Shown here piece by piece: positions 1-12,400 of a stretch of 64,000 nucleotides of DNA; positions within the stretch are counted from its first letter, which is position 1; each line of letters opens with the position of its first letter. Origin of the DNA: Flavobacteriaceae bacterium MAR_2009_75 (lineage in GTDB: Bacteria; Bacteroidota; Bacteroidia; Flavobacteriales; Flavobacteriaceae); the NCBI GenBank assembly GCA_002813285.1, contig PHTZ01000001.1, positions 2,293,501 through 2,357,500 on the forward strand. Reading direction: 5' to 3'. The notes beneath the pieces are model-generated. The model was not told the DNA's origin, made no database searches, and worked only from the letters and a program-made list of their open reading frames with translations. Both the position numbers and the translations under genes were made by a program.

Positions 1-326
1 CATCTAGTGCAGAGCGTGATTCGATCAAATACATGCAGATCAAGTTCATGCAAGATCATCAAGACAAAGAATTCGTTGGGGTCATTAGTGGGGTAACCGA
101 ATGGGGAGTCTACGTAGAGATTATTGAGAACAAATGCGAGGGCATGGTTCGTATCAGTGATATAAAAGGCGATTATTATATCTTTGATGAGAAAGAGTAC
201 GCCATAGTTGGGGAACGTACCAAAAAAACTTATCAATTGGGCGATGAGGTAGTGGTTATGGTAAAAGATACCGATTTAGTGAAACGCCACCTTGATTTTT
301 CCTTATTGGGAAAGCACGGTGAATAG
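1..326 (+). CDS. rnr: Ribonuclease R, 3' end only
   Basis: The frame is open from the first bases and closes with TAG at 324-326, giving about 107 residues of a protein whose start lies outside the window. The visible part is the end of the catalytic domain plus the C-terminal S1 RNA-binding domain. The run EFVGVISGVTEWGVYVEI is the typical first strand of the S1 barrel in RNase R, and the segment before it (SAERDSIKYMQIKFMQDH) matches the linker seen in the family. RNase R is a processive 3'-to-5' exoribonuclease that degrades structured RNA. The methionine at base 33 is internal and is not the start. The family assignment is firm; only the C-terminal tenth or so of the protein is visible. 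Confidence 0.9.
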   Translation, partial: SSAERDSIKYMQIKFMQDHQDKEFVGVISGVTEWGVYVEIIENKCEGMVRISDIKGDYYIFDEKEYAIVGERTKKTYQLGDEVVVMVKDTDLVKRHLDFSLLGKHGE

Positions 327-383
327 ATAATTTTTTGGAATAGATTTTGTTTATAGAGTAACAAATCAACCTAAAGAAACATC

Positions 384-1064
384 ATGAAACAATTCGTGTT
401 GCTTGTCGCGGTTTTAATGCAAGCCTGTTTTTTACAGGCTCAGGATACTAAGATAACCCAAGACCTTACTCGGTTCACCGAAGTAAAGGCTTTTGATGGT
501 ATTTCTGTAAACCTTATCAAATCAGATGAGAACAAAGCTGTAATCACTGGTGAGAATATTCAAAAAGTGGCTATAGTTAATAACAATGGTGTTCTAAAAA
601 TTAGAATGCAAATCGATAAAATTTTTAGTGGATACCGAACTTTCGTAGAGTTATATTATACCGAAAAGCTAGTAATTATCGACGTAAATGAAGATGCACG
701 AATCACTTCGGCCAATACTATTACACAAGATGTGCTGGAGTTAAAGGCTCAAGAAGGTGGTGAATTGGTTATTAGTGCCGAAGTAGAACAGTTATTGATT
801 AAAACCGTTACGGGTGGGGTTATCGAAACCACCGGCACTTCTGATTTGCAAGATGTAGCTATAAATACGGGTGGTGTATATGAAGGCAAGCAATTAAAGA
901 CCAAGTTTTCTACCGTTAATGTAAATGCAGGTTCTAAAGCCGAAATATATGCCTCAGATTATGTAAAGGCTACAGTAAAGGCCGGTGGTGAGGTATTGGT
1001 ATATGGTGACCCTGCAAAAATGGATGAAAAGACGGTTTTCGGTGGCACGGTAACCCGAATGTAG
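384..1064 (+). CDS. Head GIN domain (DUF2807) secreted protein
   Basis: This 226-residue protein begins with a Sec signal peptide (hydrophobic stretch at residues 4-18, likely cleavage after LQAQ). The rest is a repetitive beta-strand-rich domain with recurring glycine and short hydrophobic alternations (VISAEVEQLLIKTVTGGVIETTG, residues about 120-145). This is the look of the head-GIN/DUF2807 family, described as putative auto-transporter adhesin-like, which forms a parallel beta-helix. It should act in the periplasm or at the cell surface. It lies 57 bp after rnr with no visible terminator between them, so it may be co-transcribed. The molecular function of this family is not known. Confidence 0.8.
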   Translation: MKQFVLLVAVLMQACFLQAQDTKITQDLTRFTEVKAFDGISVNLIKSDENKAVITGENIQKVAIVNNNGVLKIRMQIDKIFSGYRTFVELYYTEKLVIIDVNEDARITSANTITQDVLELKAQEGGELVISAEVEQLLIKTVTGGVIETTGTSDLQDVAINTGGVYEGKQLKTKFSTVNVNAGSKAEIYASDYVKATVKAGGEVLVYGDPAKMDEKTVFGGTVTRM

Positions 1065-1166
1065 TACACCTTCAGGTATCTTAAACAAATAATCAATCCC
1101 CACTTAAACCATAAAAATTTAAGGGCTAGATGTAAATCTAACACCCAAATTATTAGATAGAAACGA

Positions 1167-1847
1167 ATGATCGAAGATATACAGGCAGCAATTCCTTTAG
1201 GCTTTTTATTAAGTTTCATGATTGGTCCTGTTTTCTTTGTGCTTTTAGAAACTAGTGCAATTAGAGGTTTTAGGGCTGCATTGGTATTTGATTTAGGAGT
1301 AATTATAGCTGATATTATATTTTTGGGTATCGCCTATTTCAGTAGCTTTCAATTACTTGAAAATCTTAGTAACCAACCTGGGCTCTATGTATTTGGCGGT
1401 GTAATTCTTTTAGTCTACGGTATAAGTACCTTTTTTAAAAAGCCCAAAAAACAAAAGCATACCCATATAAAAGCCAGTAAGCGAAGTTACTTAGGTTTAA
1501 TGGTGAAAGGTTTCTTGCTAAACTTCATTAATATAGGTGTTCTCATGTTCTGGCTAGGAGTAATTATTGTAGTGGGCCCGAGTGTTGACAATGATCCTCA
1601 ACGTATGATTACTTTTTTCTCTGGTATGTTGGGAGCATATTTTGCTATGGATATTCTTAAAATATTGCTGGCAAAACAATTAAAGCGAAAATTGACCCTT
1701 GAACGTATTCATTTGGTAAAAAGGGGTTTAGGTGTAGTTTTAATGATCTGTGGAATCATACTTATTATAAAAGGATTTCTACCTAAGGATAAATTCAATA
1801 TCGAGGAAGGTATCGAACGTATCGAACTTGGCTATTTTATAGAGTAG
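1167..1847 (+). CDS. LysE/RhtB-family amino-acid exporter-like protein
   Basis: This 226-residue integral inner-membrane protein has about six hydrophobic segments (residues roughly 8-28, 38-60, 70-90, 112-137, 145-165, 190-208). The N-terminal motif with PLGFLLSFMIGPVFFVLLETS is the LysE-family signature (G-P-x-F at the end of helix 1), followed by a glycine-rich helix 2. A charged KKPKKQKH loop separates the two halves, as in LysE translocators. The family exports amino acids or related small metabolites; the substrate cannot be read from the sequence. The charged C-terminal tail after residue 210 is not part of the core fold. It stands alone on this strand, and the hairpin at 1879-1910 may end its transcript. 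Confidence 0.85.
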   Translation: MIEDIQAAIPLGFLLSFMIGPVFFVLLETSAIRGFRAALVFDLGVIIADIIFLGIAYFSSFQLLENLSNQPGLYVFGGVILLVYGISTFFKKPKKQKHTHIKASKRSYLGLMVKGFLLNFINIGVLMFWLGVIIVVGPSVDNDPQRMITFFSGMLGAYFAMDILKILLAKQLKRKLTLERIHLVKRGLGVVLMICGIILIIKGFLPKDKFNIEEGIERIELGYFIE

Positions 1848-1871
1848 TTATCAAGTTTAAAGGATATTAGT

Positions 1872-1910
1872 AAAAAAGAAACCTCCAATACATGATTGTA
1901 TTGAAGGTTT
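1872..1910 (-). terminator. Rho-independent terminator after tRNA-Cys
   Basis: A 14-bp stem with one mismatch (1879-1892 paired with 1897-1910, four-base loop) lies just downstream of the tRNA on the minus strand. On that strand it is followed by a T-rich run (complement of bases 1872-1877). On the plus strand only four Ts follow, so its main direction is minus, though it could also end the LysE-family transcript. Confidence 0.7.
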
Positions 1911-1915
1911 TGATG

Positions 1916-1986
1916 AGGCATCGAGCGGATTCGAACCGCTGTACAAGCTTTTGCAGAGCTGTGCCTAGCCACTCGGCCACGATGCC
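1916..1986 (-). tRNA. tRNA-Cys (anticodon GCA)
   Basis: The reverse complement folds as a tRNA. The 7-bp acceptor stem is GGCATCG paired with CGATGCC. The D arm carries GTGGCTAGGC, the anticodon stem-loop CTCTGCAAAAG presents GCA, and the T arm is GCGGTTCGAATCCGC. The discriminator base is T. The 3' CCA is not encoded (TCA follows the acceptor), so it must be added by CCA-adding enzyme. The length of 71 nt is normal for tRNA-Cys, which has a short D loop. Anticodon GCA reads both cysteine codons. Confidence 0.95.
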
Positions 1987-2030
1987 ATTTGCGACTGCAA
2001 AGGTAAGTCGTTTATTGGATACTGAAAAAC

Positions 2031-2393
2031 CTAAAGGATTCTTTTTTCTTCAAGAACTACCGTAACTTTCTCAACGTCACCGCCAATAGGTGGGTTTATT
2101 TTTGATACCCAAACGGCTGCGGCCGTAACTATAGGTATTTCGTTAAATATACGTTTGATAATTCTATGGCCAACATGTTCGAGTAGTTTAGAGGGGGTTT
2201 TCATTTCCTCTTTTACGATATGATTGATGAGCACATAGTCGACCGTGTCAGATAACTTATCGGAAACGGCCGCTATTGATATATCTGCGTCTACAGAAAC
2301 ATCTACCCGATATTCACTACCGATAGCAGTTTCTTCTTTAAGACATCCATGATGTGCGTATGCACGAATATTTTCCACTTTAACCTTTCCCAA
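2031..2393 (-). CDS. folB: Dihydroneopterin aldolase
   Basis: A 120-residue protein of usual FolB length. It catalyses conversion of 7,8-dihydroneopterin to 6-hydroxymethyl-dihydropterin in cytosolic folate synthesis. Visible family features are the N-terminal IRAYAHHGCLKEE segment (FolB motif around GxxxEE/G), the SDTVDYVLI segment that builds the pterin pocket, and LLEHVGHRI with the conserved glutamate of the E-x-x-G pair. The C-terminal VSKINPPIGGDVEKVTV matches the family's KxNPP strand. It lies 61 bp downstream of sprF on the same strand but is functionally unrelated to it, so read-through or its own promoter are both possible. Confidence 0.93.
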   Translation of the reverse strand: MGKVKVENIRAYAHHGCLKEETAIGSEYRVDVSVDADISIAAVSDKLSDTVDYVLINHIVKEEMKTPSKLLEHVGHRIIKRIFNEIPIVTAAAVWVSKINPPIGGDVEKVTVVLEEKRIL

Positions 2394-2454
2394 GATGTAA
2401 TAAATTTTATGCGAATTTACGTCAATCCGAATAAAATGCTACAAAGGAAATGAA

Positions 2455-3408
2455 TTAGTAGGTACAGCGACAATTACTTAAACCTTGAAAGAGATCTACA
2501 CCAATGGTTACTACATGTGTACCTGTGCTGTAGGTTATAATTTCGTTAAGTATAATCTGATATGAATATCCGAAGTAAAAATTGCTCTTTTTAAGACCTG
2601 CGAACGGAGCAATATACAATGGGTCGCCGATTTGGTCGTTTAAGAAACGATAGTTTACACCGGTATAGTAATAATCTTCAAAATCGTACCATCTGAACTT
2701 TAGGTTTAAATCAGTTTCTGAACGCCCGTCACTTTCGAACATTTTAAATAGAATAGAGGGTTCTATCTCAAGATTGGTGTTTTTATTCTTTCGGTATCGA
2801 TAACCTGTATAAGCATAATAATTTCTCAGTTCGTTTGGCTCATCAACGTCAAAAGTAAAATTGTTGGGATCTTTACCTAAAAGGTTTGATGCATTTGCAC
2901 TAAAATAGAATTTACCAAAACGGTACATGGCACCGACATCAAAGTTATGGTTACTGGTTTGGCGATTGTTGATAACACCAGGGTCTAGATTAGCATCAAT
3001 AAATTCGTCTATATCTATTCTAAACTGGTTAAAGTTGTAAGAAATACCAAAAGATAAGAACTCGTCATCATATCTATCTAAGGTAAGATGATGGGCAAAA
3101 GATACCCTAGCACCTTGTTGTTTGGTGTAACCGTTTTTGTCGTTATATAGAAAGACACCAATACCAGATTTTTCACCTAAACGCATATCTGCAGCTAACG
3201 ATTGCGTCTGTGGTGCATCTTTGATACCTACCCATTGCGTAAGACCATTGAGCCTAATTTTTACATGATCTCCAATACCTGCATATACCGGCGAAAGAAC
3301 AAATGGGTTATCAGCTAAATATTGTGAAAGCTGGGGAGAGTTTAACTCTTGGCCCCGTGTAGCTATGACGCTCGAAAAGAGCAGCAAGGTCCAAATTAAT
3401 TTACGCAT
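2455..3408 (-). CDS. sprF: PorP/SprF-family outer membrane protein, SprF-like
   Basis: This 317-residue protein has a Sec signal peptide (residues 1-19) and then alternating beta strands of an outer-membrane barrel. The early motif QYLADNPFVLSPVYAG corresponds to the N-terminal signature of PorP/SprF proteins (Q-Y..NP...P-YAG). In Flavobacterium johnsoniae, SprF is needed to secrete the adhesin SprB through the type IX system, and the family partners cargo with type B C-terminal domains. Here it lies 21 bp after the giant SprB-like gene on the same strand and ends the cluster, the same order as sprC-sprD-sprB-sprF. The family call is firm; the sprF name rests on gene order. Confidence 0.85.
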   Translation of the reverse strand: MRKLIWTLLLFSSVIATRGQELNSPQLSQYLADNPFVLSPVYAGIGDHVKIRLNGLTQWVGIKDAPQTQSLAADMRLGEKSGIGVFLYNDKNGYTKQQGARVSFAHHLTLDRYDDEFLSFGISYNFNQFRIDIDEFIDANLDPGVINNRQTSNHNFDVGAMYRFGKFYFSANASNLLGKDPNNFTFDVDEPNELRNYYAYTGYRYRKNKNTNLEIEPSILFKMFESDGRSETDLNLKFRWYDFEDYYYTGVNYRFLNDQIGDPLYIAPFAGLKKSNFYFGYSYQIILNEIITYSTGTHVVTIGVDLFQGLSNCRCTY

Positions 3409-3429
3409 GGTTCAGTTAGGTTAAGTTTT

Positions 3430-6400
3430 TTATCGATATAGGGTAAAGTGTCCGACAAACTCCCGATCATCATTCTCACCTTGAAGTTTAATGATGTACC
3501 AGTAATCGCCAGTTGGTAATTCCTTTTGTTGGTACAATCCGTCCCAACCACGATCTCCGGCACCCATTCGGTACACCTCTCTACCATAACGATCAAATAT
3601 TATGGTTAGTATCTCTGGAAAGCCTTCATCGTTTTTAGGTTTCCAGAATTGATTTTCCGCATCTCCATTTGGGGTAAAGAAATTAGGAATATCTATATCT
3701 ATGAACTCCATATAAATACTGGCAACCGCCTCACAACCATTCTCATCTACCACAGTTACAGTATATGTATCAGTTTGGTTTATGTAGAAAGTATTGTCAG
3801 AACCATTGTCTATATCACCGAAATAAATGGTATAATCTTCTTTACCCCCATTAATGGTTGCCACTATTTCATTGATATTACCTTGTGACAATATAATTGA
3901 CAAGGGTTCAAAATGTTCGATTTCGAAATCATGGGTGGTCATACAACCATTTTCATGAAAAATGGAAATAAAGTGACTACCTGGGCTCATATCTCTGAAA
4001 TATGGACTAAGTTGCATTTCGGAAGGGTCTGTGGTATCCAATCCGTATAATACCTCATCAGAAATACTCTCATCTTCAATAGAAATATTTATATAGTTGT
4101 TCGGTATTTGTCCGTTGCAACCATAAATGGGTTCTACTGTTGCATTTAAGTTGACACCTGGTTCTACAGTAACAAATACATTTTCTTCACAACCTTGATC
4201 ATCTTGAATAAATACGATATAGTCTCCCGCGGCCAATCCAGAGATTGTGGTTCGATCCTGAACAAAACCTGTTTCATCGGCCAATCTTGTACTATAGGAG
4301 GCAGTACCTCCAGAAATGGTCAATTCAATAGAACCGTTTTCTTCACCTTCACAAACTTCTGGTGTGGTTAAGGCAGATACCTCTAATACGGTTGGTTCTT
4401 CGATAGTATATTGTAATTCTACAAAACAACCGTTACGATCTTGGGCTATAATAGTATAGTCACCAGCGGGAAGTTCATCGAAAGTATTTTTTTCGTCAAA
4501 CTTATTTAAATCGGGAGATATTGCATATTGGTATGGTCCTACGCCACCGCTCAATTCTACAGTAATTGTGCCATCTTCGGCCCCGAAGCAACTGACATTT
4601 GTAAAATTATTGATATCGATAACAGATAATGGTGCAGGTTCCGTAATATCTACCCGTTCCGCAGGAGTCGTGCAATCATCACTTATCACATTTACGTAAT
4701 AGGTACCGGCGAAAAGATTATGGAATTGACCCAATGGTTGTGGACCTGCAATTCTAGATGCGACACTCAATGAAACATCGGTATACAGTTCGTACTGATA
4801 GTTTCCTAATCCGCCCTCGGCATCTGCGTAAATCGAAGCGGTATTGTCACCATTACAGTTAATTACAGCAGCTGTCGAATCTACTATTAAGGTAAGTGGT
4901 TCAATTGGATCTTCTTCTATTGAATTAGATTGAACGGCCGTACAAAGATTAACGGCATCACGAACAAAATAGCGATATATTCCGGCATTAAGCATTCCGC
5001 TCAAGGGTAGGTTTACACTATTTCCGGGCATAGCTGTCCAATTGATGTTATCTACACTAAATTCATAAGTTCCACTGCCTCCCGTTGCACTCAATTCGAA
5101 TTCGACCCCAGTAGTACAAGTTAACGGACTTGTTCTTATCAATTGAGCTTCTACTTCGGTCGGGTTCACGATTTCAACGATTAAGGTTTCATCGGAACAA
5201 CTTACGTCGTCAGTAACAGTAATACTATAAAAACCAGCTGATAAACCATTAAATGTAGCGCTGTTCTGTGCAACTGATGTTCGCAGTAAATTACTGCCTA
5301 ATAAATCATCATAAACATTTAACTGATACTGATAAACAGGTGCAATATTTCTAGCATTAACCGTAGCAGTAACACTAGCTGTATTGTCATTAAAGCAAGA
5401 CAAAGTCGTTGCAGCGATAGAAGCAACAATGTCATCAGGTCTAATTAGGTCGATAGTATCTGAAAGTACACAACCAAAGGCATCGGTTATTGTAGCATGA
5501 AAATTACCAGCGGAAAGCCCTGTGAAAATAAATGCCTCGACATTGGTTTGGGTGTACACCTGTGAGGTCGTATTATTTTCCAAGCGAATAGTATAAGGTC
5601 CTTCCCCACCGGTTGGGTCGATTAATATTCTTCCCTGGTCGTTTGAACAGCTTACGCTCGATTCTTCACGTATAGTAGCTGTAATTGGGGCACTTGGCGC
5701 AAGAATGGTTATGTAATTCGAATCATCATCGCACATTGGCGCATCGGTTGCCGAAACCCGTACATAGTATACGCCGCCGGGTAAGTTCGTGAACGGTGCT
5801 AAAGTTGTGCTTGTATTTCCGCTACCGCTATAGCCCGCAACGGGATTATCATTAATATCATAAACCTGATAGTTGTAATCTCCGATATAGTTGTTGATAG
5901 CAATACTAAAACTTCCGTCATCTACACCATCGTTCAAACACTGTTCGTCCGTTAATTTGGTAGCTATAACTTCTATTACATCAGGGTCTTCTATTCTATG
6001 AACAGTTTCTATTACACAACCCGTATCTACATTGGTAATTCTTACACTGTAATTTCCTACTTCCAATCCTGTAAATGTCTCAGGATTATTGGTAGAAGTA
6101 ATGGTCTGTGCATAGGTTACGTTTATTCCCGTTACAACATATTCTAAAGTGGGTATCGCACCAGAAGGGCTAACTGTTACTCCAACTTCTATTTCGCCGT
6201 TGTTCAATGGAGAACAAGCAGCTTCTTGAGTTGTAGTTACAATAGCATCACTGATTTCTACAAAAGGTAAAATAGTGTCTGTGGCTGACAAAGCAGAACA
6301 TCCTGCATTATCATATACTCGAATTTCATAAGAACCACCCAGACCATCAGTTTCAAAATATGTGGTGTTCGAACCATCTTGAACTACACTTCCATCTCGG

Positions 6401-9400
6401 ATAAATACATATCTATTGAAAGTACCCGTTCCACCTGATGCATTTGTAAATGATACACTAGCGTTGTTTCCATTGTTTCCTACCGTACAGCCGTATTGAA
6501 CAATGTTAATGGGGTCTACGGTAAGAACATCTAATTCCGTAATAGTAACATCTGTTGTTATAGCACAGTTGTTAGCCCCTCTTGCTTCAATAGTATAAGT
6601 TATTCCGGCAATAGAACCTTCAAGTCCATCAAAGAAAGCAGATGTTGTTGTAGATGATGTTGCCGCTATTGGGAAAGTAGCCGAACTACCTGGTCCCGTG
6701 ATAATACGGAAGGTATATGGTCCTACTCCATTATCAGTAACACTTACGGAAATTGTTCCATCATCTAAGCCATTACAAGTTACATTGGTAGAAGAATCTA
6801 CGTTCAGTACAGGAATTACCGCTGTTTCCAAACGTTGTGTTATAGTTGTACTACAACCGTGGTTCGGGTCTAAATCGGTAATGGTAAATACATAATCTCC
6901 TACTTGTGTCAGATTTGTAAAAATACCGGTATTGTTGGTATCATCTACCGTAGCTGGAGCAGATAATGGATATTGTACATCATATCTGAAGCTTCCCGAA
7001 CCACCTGTTTGTGAAATGGTAATCTGTCCACCAGGATCTGTAGTAGAACAATCAATTGTTTTAACTACGGATGCCAATGGTGAAATAGGTTCGTGTAAGT
7101 CAACGCTTGTACTTGTAGTACCTACACAACCCCATTGATCGCTAACAACTACTTGATATTCGCCCGCACCTAAGCCGCTAAATATAGCTGAGGTTTGTAT
7201 AGGTCTCATATCTTCAAAAGCAGAAGTACCAGTGTTGAATATCTGTAATTGGTAACTGTAGTTGTTACCCTGACCGTTCATTACGTTAATAACTTCAATT
7301 TCACCTTCTAAGTCGGTACAGTTAGGCTGATTGATCCTCAAATCTGCAGTAATCGGTGTTGGATCAACAAGAGTAACATCTGCCAATTGCTCAGCACATC
7401 CTCTAGAATCCATAACCCAAACTTCATAGGTAGCCGCAGTAAGGTTTTCTTCCTTCTGGTTTGAAGTATAGTTCGCAGAATCGTTAGTGTCAATAACAGG
7501 ACCTGCCGTATCAAAAATCAGATACGAATAACCGCCCCATCCACCAGTAACATCCGTAATGGTAATGGTACCGTTGTTTCCTGGTACGCAAGTGATATCG
7601 GTAAATATCCTGTTTGCGCTAATTGGGTCACTAGGACCTGCAATGGTAAATAACTCTGAAGCAACACAAGAAGGATTACTATCTTGGGTAACCTCAACGC
7701 GGTACTCGCCCGCGCCAATGTTAAATGGTGTTGTGGGACCTACATTGGCCGAAGTTCCGGTAGCACCGACTATGATAGTATCATCACCTGTGGTAGCCGT
7801 ACCTTGCGAATTATATATTTGCCATGTGAAACCTCCAGTATATGGATTGGTACTATCGCTTATGGTAAAGCTAACAGAACCATCGTCTCCATTACATACT
7901 ACATCAACAGCGGTAGCATCGATTTCAAATGTATTTGGGTCTTCAATTTCAAAAGTAGTTTGTACGAAACATCCGGTATCCGTATTGGTAACGGTCACTT
8001 CATAGTTTCCTACCCCTATTCCGGTAAATGAATCATTAGTTTGATTTAATACACTATACGCATTGTCCGTTCCAACAACTGAATATTCAAGTGTTGGTGT
8101 TCCCGATGGAGGCGTTAGAGTCACACCTATGGTAACTTCGGCATCATTTCCGGGGTTACAGCTTACATCCGTATCGATGGTAACCGTAGGATTACTGATT
8201 TCAACAAAAGGAAAAATTGTGGCGTTGGCTGTGCCCACACAACCCTTATCGTCATAAACATTAATTGTATAAGCTCCACCTAATAGATCGGTTTCAATAT
8301 AGGTATCGTTAGAACCATTTTGAACCACAATATCAGCTTCTACAGGAACTGTATTAGGATTATCATTTTTAATAAATTCATAGCGCACGAATGCGTTTGA
8401 ACCTCCCGTTGCACTTGCTACGGAGATACTCGCATCATTTTGATTATTGGCCGTGGTACAGCCAAACTCTACAACCGTATCCATGGTTACTGCTATTGCC
8501 GCTGGCTCAGAAATAATAATCGAAGAACTATTGGTTGAACAGTTATTGAACGCGGCATTGCCTGTAACTGTTACGATATAGCCCGAAGCCGTTGTTGTAG
8601 GCGCAAGACCTGTGAACGTAGCTGAAGTATTGGTAAAACTTGTTGGGGCAATGCTTACGGCACCACTGTCCAAAGAAGTAATCTCAAAGGTAAACGGACC
8701 GATTCCATTATCTACAGCTGATATTGAAATTGTTCCATCGCTATCTCCATTACATGTTGCATCCGTGGAAGTAACCGTATCGATTATCGGTTCTGGTCGG
8801 TCTGGAACACGAATTGTGAATTCTCTGTTACAACCTGCAATGTTAGGCGTGTTAGTATCATAAATGGTGATGGTATAGTTACCTGCTAAAGGCGCTCTAT
8901 AATCAAAAGGATTTCCTGGGAACGCTGTTTGAGCTACCGCAGGGGCACCAGCATCGTTGGTAATGGAATATTCATAACTTCCCGACCCCGATGTAGCTTC
9001 AATATTAATTGTTGCCTCTGGCGATGCCGTACAATCTATAAGCTTAGTAAGTCTCGCTTGAACGGAAAGTACCGGATGAACCACAAACGCCGTCTGTGAG
9101 GCCATACAACCATTTCCATCAATAATATAAACATCATAGGAACCTGCAGCAATATCATTGAATACACCGCCATTATCTAGGTATGTGCTTGGTGCGGGGT
9201 TACCGGCCGGCGCAATGGCATAACGGATATTTCCTGCCGCTGAGTTTCCAACAACTGTAAGGTCTATTGGTGCGCTACAGTTATCCTGGGTAATAGAATC
9301 AATGGTAGGGTTTGGTGATAAATCCAGAGTAACGGGGGCCATGGTAAATGAACAACCATATTGATCATTAATCGTAACCGTATAATCGCCTGCAGGTGAG

Positions 9401-12400
9401 TTTACAGGTATTTGTACCGGATTAGTATTTGTACCTGTCAAAGCTGTAAAACCAGCAGGTCCTGTTACATCATACGTAAATGGTGCCCCACCTCCACCAG
9501 TGATATTGTCTACAGTAATTAACCCCGGTAAATTACATGAGATATCCCGTGTTGCCGTTGCCGTTGCATTCAATACATTTAGTTCCTGAAGATAGGTGTT
9601 TTCACTACCTCCTGTACAAGAATCTGTAGTTCCGTCGGACTGTACAATTTCTATATAATACTCACCTTCAGGAAGACCGATGATGTTAATTGTGTTGTTG
9701 TAAATGATATTTCCGCCACTTGTTTGAAGTGCCACAGGGTTTCCTACTTCGAAGAATTCCCAACGCATATGTGAGCTTGCTGTAGTTGGGTTTATTGTAT
9801 ATTCAATTTCACCAGTTGAAGAACCAAAACAAGTTGGAGTCAACTCGGTTGTAATTTCAATAGGCTCAGCAATCAGATCATTTACATTAATTAAACTCTG
9901 ACGTACACAACCTGTATTATCCCTAACATAAAAAACGTAGGTTCTACCAGGTGTTAAACCCGTCCAAGTATAAGCACCTTCACCTGCAGGAACAGTAGCT
10001 CCACTGGAATCGGTTGTACTACCTGGCTGCCAAGTTGTTGTAGTTGGGTCAAAATTGGCTGGGTCTTCAGAATAGGCATATTCATAAGGGGCTACACCCG
10101 CAGTTCCTTGAACACGTACTTGTAAATCATTACAGTCTACAACTATTGCGCTAATACTGATATCCAAATTATCTAATGGATAAGGAATAATGTACCTATC
10201 AAAATCTCTCTGACATATAGTTCCGCTAGGTAAAGTAACCCGAATAGAAGGGAATACTTCCGTACCCGAAACATGACCCCTTAGTTCATTTGAAAGCTGC
10301 CACGTAGTTCCTCCATCATAACTATATTCTATGGTGCCACCAGAAGGAGCGGTTACATTATCAAAACGAAAACCGTATTCATTGGAATCAGGGTCGTTAC
10401 ATGCCGCTGGTAAAATAGGATCTATATCCGCAGTTATTTCTGTGGCATTGTTGATTGTAATGGTTGATGAAGTAACGGTACAACTGTTCGTATCGGTAAC
10501 TGTAATTTCGTAATCACCTATACCAATACCATTGAAAGTCAATGTTGTGGTAGAAATATTAGTATTTGTTGTTCCGTAATCAATTCCATCAGCAGGACTC
10601 AAATCTACTAATTGATACGTAAACGGACCTGTTCCTCCACCTACTGTAGCATCAATGGAACCTAGTCCATCAAAACACTCAGGGTCGGTTGCTGTTCCGC
10701 TTGCGGTTAACGTGGCAACAGGAGTCAGGATAATATCTTCTTGAACGAATGAACATGATGGTGAAGCACCATTATTATCTAAAACATATACATCATAACC
10801 AGCCGGGTTGGCAGTAGCCATGGCGCTGGTAACGTTTAAGAAATTAGTTGTTGAATAAAGACCAGAAGGGTCGGTATTTGCCGGAACAATGGCGTAAACC
10901 AAGGTTCCGTTTCCACCTGTGGCATTAACGGTAATTGAACCGTCATTACATGCACTGATAGCAACAACATCTACGGACGCTACTAATTGTGGGTCTATTG
11001 TAATAGTTTGTTGAACAGCCGTACATCCGTATGCATCTCTAACATCAATGGTATAAGTACCATTGGCTAAATTGTCAAAGGTATGTGTTGTGCCGGTAAC
11101 TGGAGTTGCCGCTACAAACGGGCCACCATCCAAACTGAAACTGTACCCTCCATTTCCTGCGGTGACATCAACTTGTATAGAACCATCATTGGTACCTGAG
11201 TAACAGGCGGTAGTAGTGGTGTCAAAAGTAGGTACTACTGGAGCGTTTACTGTAATTGCTGTATTTATAGGATCGATACATAAATTTGTATCTCTTACTC
11301 TTACGATATAATCACCTGCAAGCACACCGGTAAACTCCGGGTTGGTTTGATAACCTGTCAGTATTCCACCTGCATTATCTTCTAATTGATACTCGTATGT
11401 TGGTGTGCCACCTGTAGCACTAGCTGTAATGGTAGCGCCTGTATTATTACACGTAAATTCTGAAGTAATACTTGCTGAAGCGACAAGAGCATCAGGCTCG
11501 GTCAATGTTTGGGTCAATGTTACGGTACAACCAGGCAAACTTGCAGCCGCATTATCCACATCACGCACTTCTATAGAATGTGCTTGTGCGGCAAGGCCCG
11601 TAATTTGCTCTGCAGCTGTAAACGGACCAACAAATGCAGCTCCGTTTAAGCTATATTCATATCCACCTGTACCATAGTTATCGGCATCAATGGTAATAGT
11701 TCCTGAATTATCACCATTACAATCAAGGTTTTCAAAGGCGGTAATCGAAGCTTCAAAGGCATGTCCGTCCTCAACGATTACTGTTCTATCAACTGTACAA
11801 TCACTACCATAGTTTACGGTAATGGTATGGCTTTCTAAAGCTATATCGTTAAAAACATTTGTTGGTTGAGCCGTTCCTCCATCTATGCTATACGTATACG
11901 AAGCATCGTTAGGTAGAACGGTTATGTTACCTGTTCCATCACAGTTGTAGGTTACTGAGGTAGAAAGTGTTGGTTCTGTTGGTAATGGAGCAATTATAAT
12001 ATTGGCCAAAGTAATCTCACAAGAAGTAGCATTGGCATCCCTAACACGAATGCTATACGTAGCATCGGTTAAATCAGTAAATGTATGTACTCCCGTTGAA
12101 GATGAAGCTGTCCAAGCACTCCCGTTTATGCTATACTGATAATCTCCAGACCCACCTGTTGTTGGCGTAACGTCTCCAACGGTAATTTCACCGTCAACAA
12201 GACAGGTATAATTTTGTGTAATACTCGCTTCTGCTACCACTTGAGATGGTTCCGTAACAACTACATCCTGAGGCGTAGTTTCGCAATTATTGGAATCTCT
12301 AACGCGTACCGGATAGGTTCCCGCACTAAGATTAGGGAAACTATTTTCGGTTACATAGGTAGCCCCGTTATCAATACTGTACATGAACGGTGCGTTTCCA

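Noticed and set aside
959-1219. Open frame of 86 codons on the minus strand overlapping the DUF2807 and LysE genes
   Set aside because: It overlaps two well-supported genes on the other strand and has no family features.
6698-8863. Many open frames of 60-148 codons on the plus strand opposite the SprB-like gene, the longest at 7559-8005
   Set aside because: They lie antisense to a continuous gene with clear repeats, show low-complexity V/T/P/S-rich translations, and follow from its repetitive codon use. No domain or start signal supports them.
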